Shown here piece by piece: positions 61,290 to 64,000 of a stretch of 64,000 bases of DNA (its first letter is position 1; each line of letters begins with the position of its first letter). This DNA is from Hippopus hippopus (lineage: Eukaryota; Mollusca; Bivalvia; Cardiida; Cardiidae), in contig OX328108.1 of NCBI GenBank assembly GCA_946811185.2, forward strand, positions 37,508,493-37,572,492, in the 5' to 3' direction. A program made the position numbers and the translations under genes. Below the pieces are notes generated by a model. It did no database searches, was not told the origin of the DNA, and worked only from the letters and a program-made list of their open reading frames with translations.

Positions 61290-62434
61290 GAATTGGTTAC
61301 GATGACTATCGCACCCATACGTGACCGTTACGTGCTGTGCATAAAATCATAAAATCAACTAGGACACTTTCGGAGGCAACTGATACCTGTTGCACAAATC
61401 AAAGAAAGGTAAACCAAATTTGTTTTCTTACCAAGGTCATGAAAAACATTGAACCAATTTTGGTGACCGTGTGAGTCATAAGTCGATTTTATGTTTAACC
61501 GCTGCGCAAAAACATTGATTCAGAAGCAACGGGTTGCTGTTGCATAAACTTTTTCCAATAAGAAATCTTGTTCTTGTTTGAAGAATTTAGAAATAGGCCA
61601 ATGAAATACAATAAGATGTAAGAATGACTAATAATAAAAATAGGTAAAATAGATAAAATGGCAAAGTTAGGGATTCAACCTTTGACCATCAGGACCCAAA
61701 AAAGGTCTTGGTGCAGGGGTCAAACCCTCTTTGCGATTGAATAGGCTCAAATGACCCGAAGATTTAACATAGATATACAGAGATTTCCCCCCCCCTTCCA
61801 ATCTGCCAATCAAATCTCAGGCCTCTATTAAATTATCCAATCACAGAAGCTTTTAGAAAATCAAAATGGCGTCCAATCTGCCAATCAAATCTCAGGCCTC
61901 TATTAAATTATCCAATCACAGAAGCTTTTAGAAAATCAAAATGGCGTCCAATCTGCCAATCAAATCTCAGGCCTCTATTAAATTATCCAATCACAGAAGC
62001 TTTTAGAAAATCAAAATGGCGTCCAATCAGCCAATCAAATCTCATCCCTCTCTCCAAATTATCCAATCAGAAAAGCTTTGAGAAATTCAATATTGCGCCC
62101 AATCAGCCAATCAAATTGCAGACACACCCACAGAATCATCCAATCAGAAAGCTTTGAGCCATTTGAAATGGCGCCCGAAAATATCGATAGAAAACAGTGA
62201 ACAAGAATCGGCATAAAAGTGGATTTTAAGTCTTCTTTGAAGGCTGTTATGCAGTCCTTGGCAAACTGCCAGGCATGCACCCTCCACACATGCCAGATTT
62301 CACTGAAAATGGGCGAAAATTTAAGAAAACAGGGTGACAGAAGACCTTGTTTTGGTGCCTTCTAGCACCTTCCAAGAGTGACTTCCCCTGATCTCTTGAT
62401 TCGATTTGCTTTTCTAATTCAGGCCAACTGCCAT
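61290..62434 (+). repeat. Spacer B18, five CCAAT units
   Basis: Copy of B14: three standard units from 61,798 plus two divergent ones. The poly-C is nine instead of ten, and GCACCTTCCAAGAG replaces GCACCTTGCAAGAG near 62,367. Confidence 0.93.
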
Positions 62435-64000
62435 ACTGTACATTGATACTTTAAATATGCTAAGATGATCAATGTACAGTGTAGAAACCCCAGAAAATAA
62501 TGTCACAAGTGGCTGAAAAAGACTGAAAACTCTTTCAGTAGCAACTGATTTCTATTGCATAAATCAAACAAAGGGAACTAAATTTTATCATTTTTTCTTT
62601 TAATCTCTTTTTACCGTAACAAGAAACCCAGTTACGTTGACTACCGTCTCATACGTGCCAGTTACGCACCCGCGAAAACACGAAAAATCAACTTACGGCA
62701 CATTCCATAGCAGACGACACCTGTTGCTTAAGTCAAATATAGGGAATTTTTTTTGTTCTTTTTTATCTTACTAGGGCCATTTTAATGGCATTGATACTTT
62801 GAATATGCTCAGATGATCAATGTACAGTGTAGAAACCCCAGAAGATAATGTCACAAGTGGCTGAAAAAGATTGAAAACTCTTTCAGTAGCAACTGATTTC
62901 TATTGCATAAATCAAACAAAGGGAACTAAATTTTTACTTTTTTTGTAATCTCTTTTTACTGTAACAAGAAACCCAGTTACGTTGACTACTCTCTCATACG
63001 TGCCAGTTACGCACCCGCGAAAACACGAAAAATCGACTTACGGCACATTCCATAGCAGACGACACCTCTTGCTTAAGTCACATATAGGGATTTTTGTTTC
63101 TTCTTTTTTATCTTACTAGGGCCATTTTATTGGCATTGATACTTTGAATATGCTCAGATGATCAATGTACAGTGTAGAAAACCCAGAAAATAAGAAAATA
63201 ATGTCACAAGTGGCTGAAAAAGACTGAAAACTCTTTCAGTAGCAACTGATTTCTATTGCATAAATCAAACAAAGGGAACTAAATTTTATTATTATTTTTT
63301 TTAATCTCTTTTTACCGTAACAAGAAACCCAGTTACGTTGACTACCGTCTCATACGTGCCAGTTACGCATCCGCGAAAACACGAAAAATCGACTTACGGC
63401 ACATTCCATAGCAGACGACACCTCTTGCTTAAGTCAAACATAGGGAATTTTTTTTGTTCTTTTTTATCTTACTAGGGCCATTTTATTGGCATTGATACTT
63501 TGAATATGCTCAGATGATCAATGTACAGTGTAGAAACCCCAGAAGATAATGTCACAAGTGGCTGAAAAAGATTGAAAACTCTTTCAGTAGCAACTGATTT
63601 CTATTGCATAAATCAAACAAAGGGAACTAAATTTTTACTTTTTTTGTAATCTCTTTTTACCGTAACAAGAAACCCAGTTACGTTGACTACTGTCTCATAC
63701 GTGCCAGTTACGCACCCGCGAAAACACGAAAAATCGACTTACGGCACATTCCATAGCAGACGACACCTCTTGCTTAAGTCAAATATAGGGAATTTTTTTT
63801 GTTCTTTTTTATCTTACTAGGGCCATTTTATTGGCATTGATACTTTGAATATGCTCAGATGATCAATGTACAGTGTAGAAACCCCAGAAGATAATGTCAC
63901 AAGTGGCTGAAAAAGATTGAAAACTCTTTCAGTAGCAACTGATTTCTATTGCATAAATCAAACAAAGGGAACTAAATTTTTACTTTTTTTGTAATCTCTT
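62435..64000 (+). repeat. Monomer array A18, about 4.5 monomers (cut by window edge)
   Basis: Class II head followed by the A12/A14 marker series: AAATCAACTTACGG, ATTTTAATGG, TTACTGTAAC, GTCACATATAGGG, GCATCCGCG, CAAACATAGGG. In its second monomer it follows A14, not A12, because it lacks the extra 8 bp. The array continues beyond the window. Confidence 0.93.

Larger units (their letters stand above)
56796..64000 (+). repeat. Right copy of the >=7.2-kb duplicated block
   Basis: Covers the end of A16, B17, A17, B18 and the visible part of A18, copying 41,260-48,465. The private TGCGGCCGCG (42,121 and 57,657) and AGAAGATTTTAG confirm the match. The left edge lies where AAAACCCGAGAAG in A12 is replaced by AAACCCCAGAAG here. 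Confidence 0.88.

Noticed and set aside
1..64000. CRISPR array
   Set aside because: Repeats are about 348 bp and 75 bp with no unique spacers of 25-50 bp, and there are no cas genes.

Overview
This window is one uninterrupted block of eukaryotic satellite DNA. I see no protein-coding gene, tRNA, rRNA, CRISPR array or recognisable transposase in 64 kb. The sequence is AT-rich and has no bacterial-style gene packing. It resembles centromeric, pericentromeric or other heterochromatic arrays recovered by long-read assembly. The host is most likely an animal, because the CCAAT-type and YY1-like motifs look animal-like, but nothing here fixes the species.

Two building blocks explain every base. 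(1) A monomer of about 348 bp forms arrays A1 to A18, roughly 128 copies in all. Each monomer is an old head-to-tail duplication of a half-unit, with internal spacing of 169 and 179 bp. One half carries about eleven CpG dinucleotides; the other carries essentially none. (2) A spacer of about 1,070 or 1,145 bp, called B here (B1 to B18), separates the arrays. B contains, in order: two to three strongly diverged half-monomers; an AT-rich stretch with a pair of motifs resembling RNA polymerase III A and B boxes; a poly-C tract of 6 to 10 C; a tandem array of four or five 75-76 bp units packed with CCAAT pentamers and AAAATGGCG motifs; a 15-bp palindrome; a TATCGATA octamer; a TATA-like CATAAAAG; and about 250 bp of single-copy-looking sequence. 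B ends in a 13-bp inverted repeat whose right arm is the start of the next monomer.

B always interrupts the monomer at the same phase. The number of monomers between consecutive B copies is quantised but irregular: 8, 9, 8, 10, 7, 1, 12, 3, 7, 3, 5, 13, 6, 12, 4, 10, 6, then a truncated array of about 4.5. Monomer variants are position-specific. The first, second, next-to-last and last monomers of each array have their own diagnostic changes, so this is a higher-order repeat with variable internal copy number.

Segmental duplications sit on top of this: 3,869-bp and 3,873-bp tandem repeats in the left 13 kb; a block of at least 7.2 kb repeated at an offset of about 15,535 bp (41-48 kb and 57-64 kb); a block repeated at about 8,830-8,838 bp (37-40 kb and 46-49 kb); and local duplications of one, two and three monomers. 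From 29 kb rightwards, two classes of B plus array largely alternate.

No gene cooperation can be described. The point of biological interest is that every B copy carries a dense promoter-like CCAAT/YY1-like module inside a satellite. All functional statements about it are inference from motifs.
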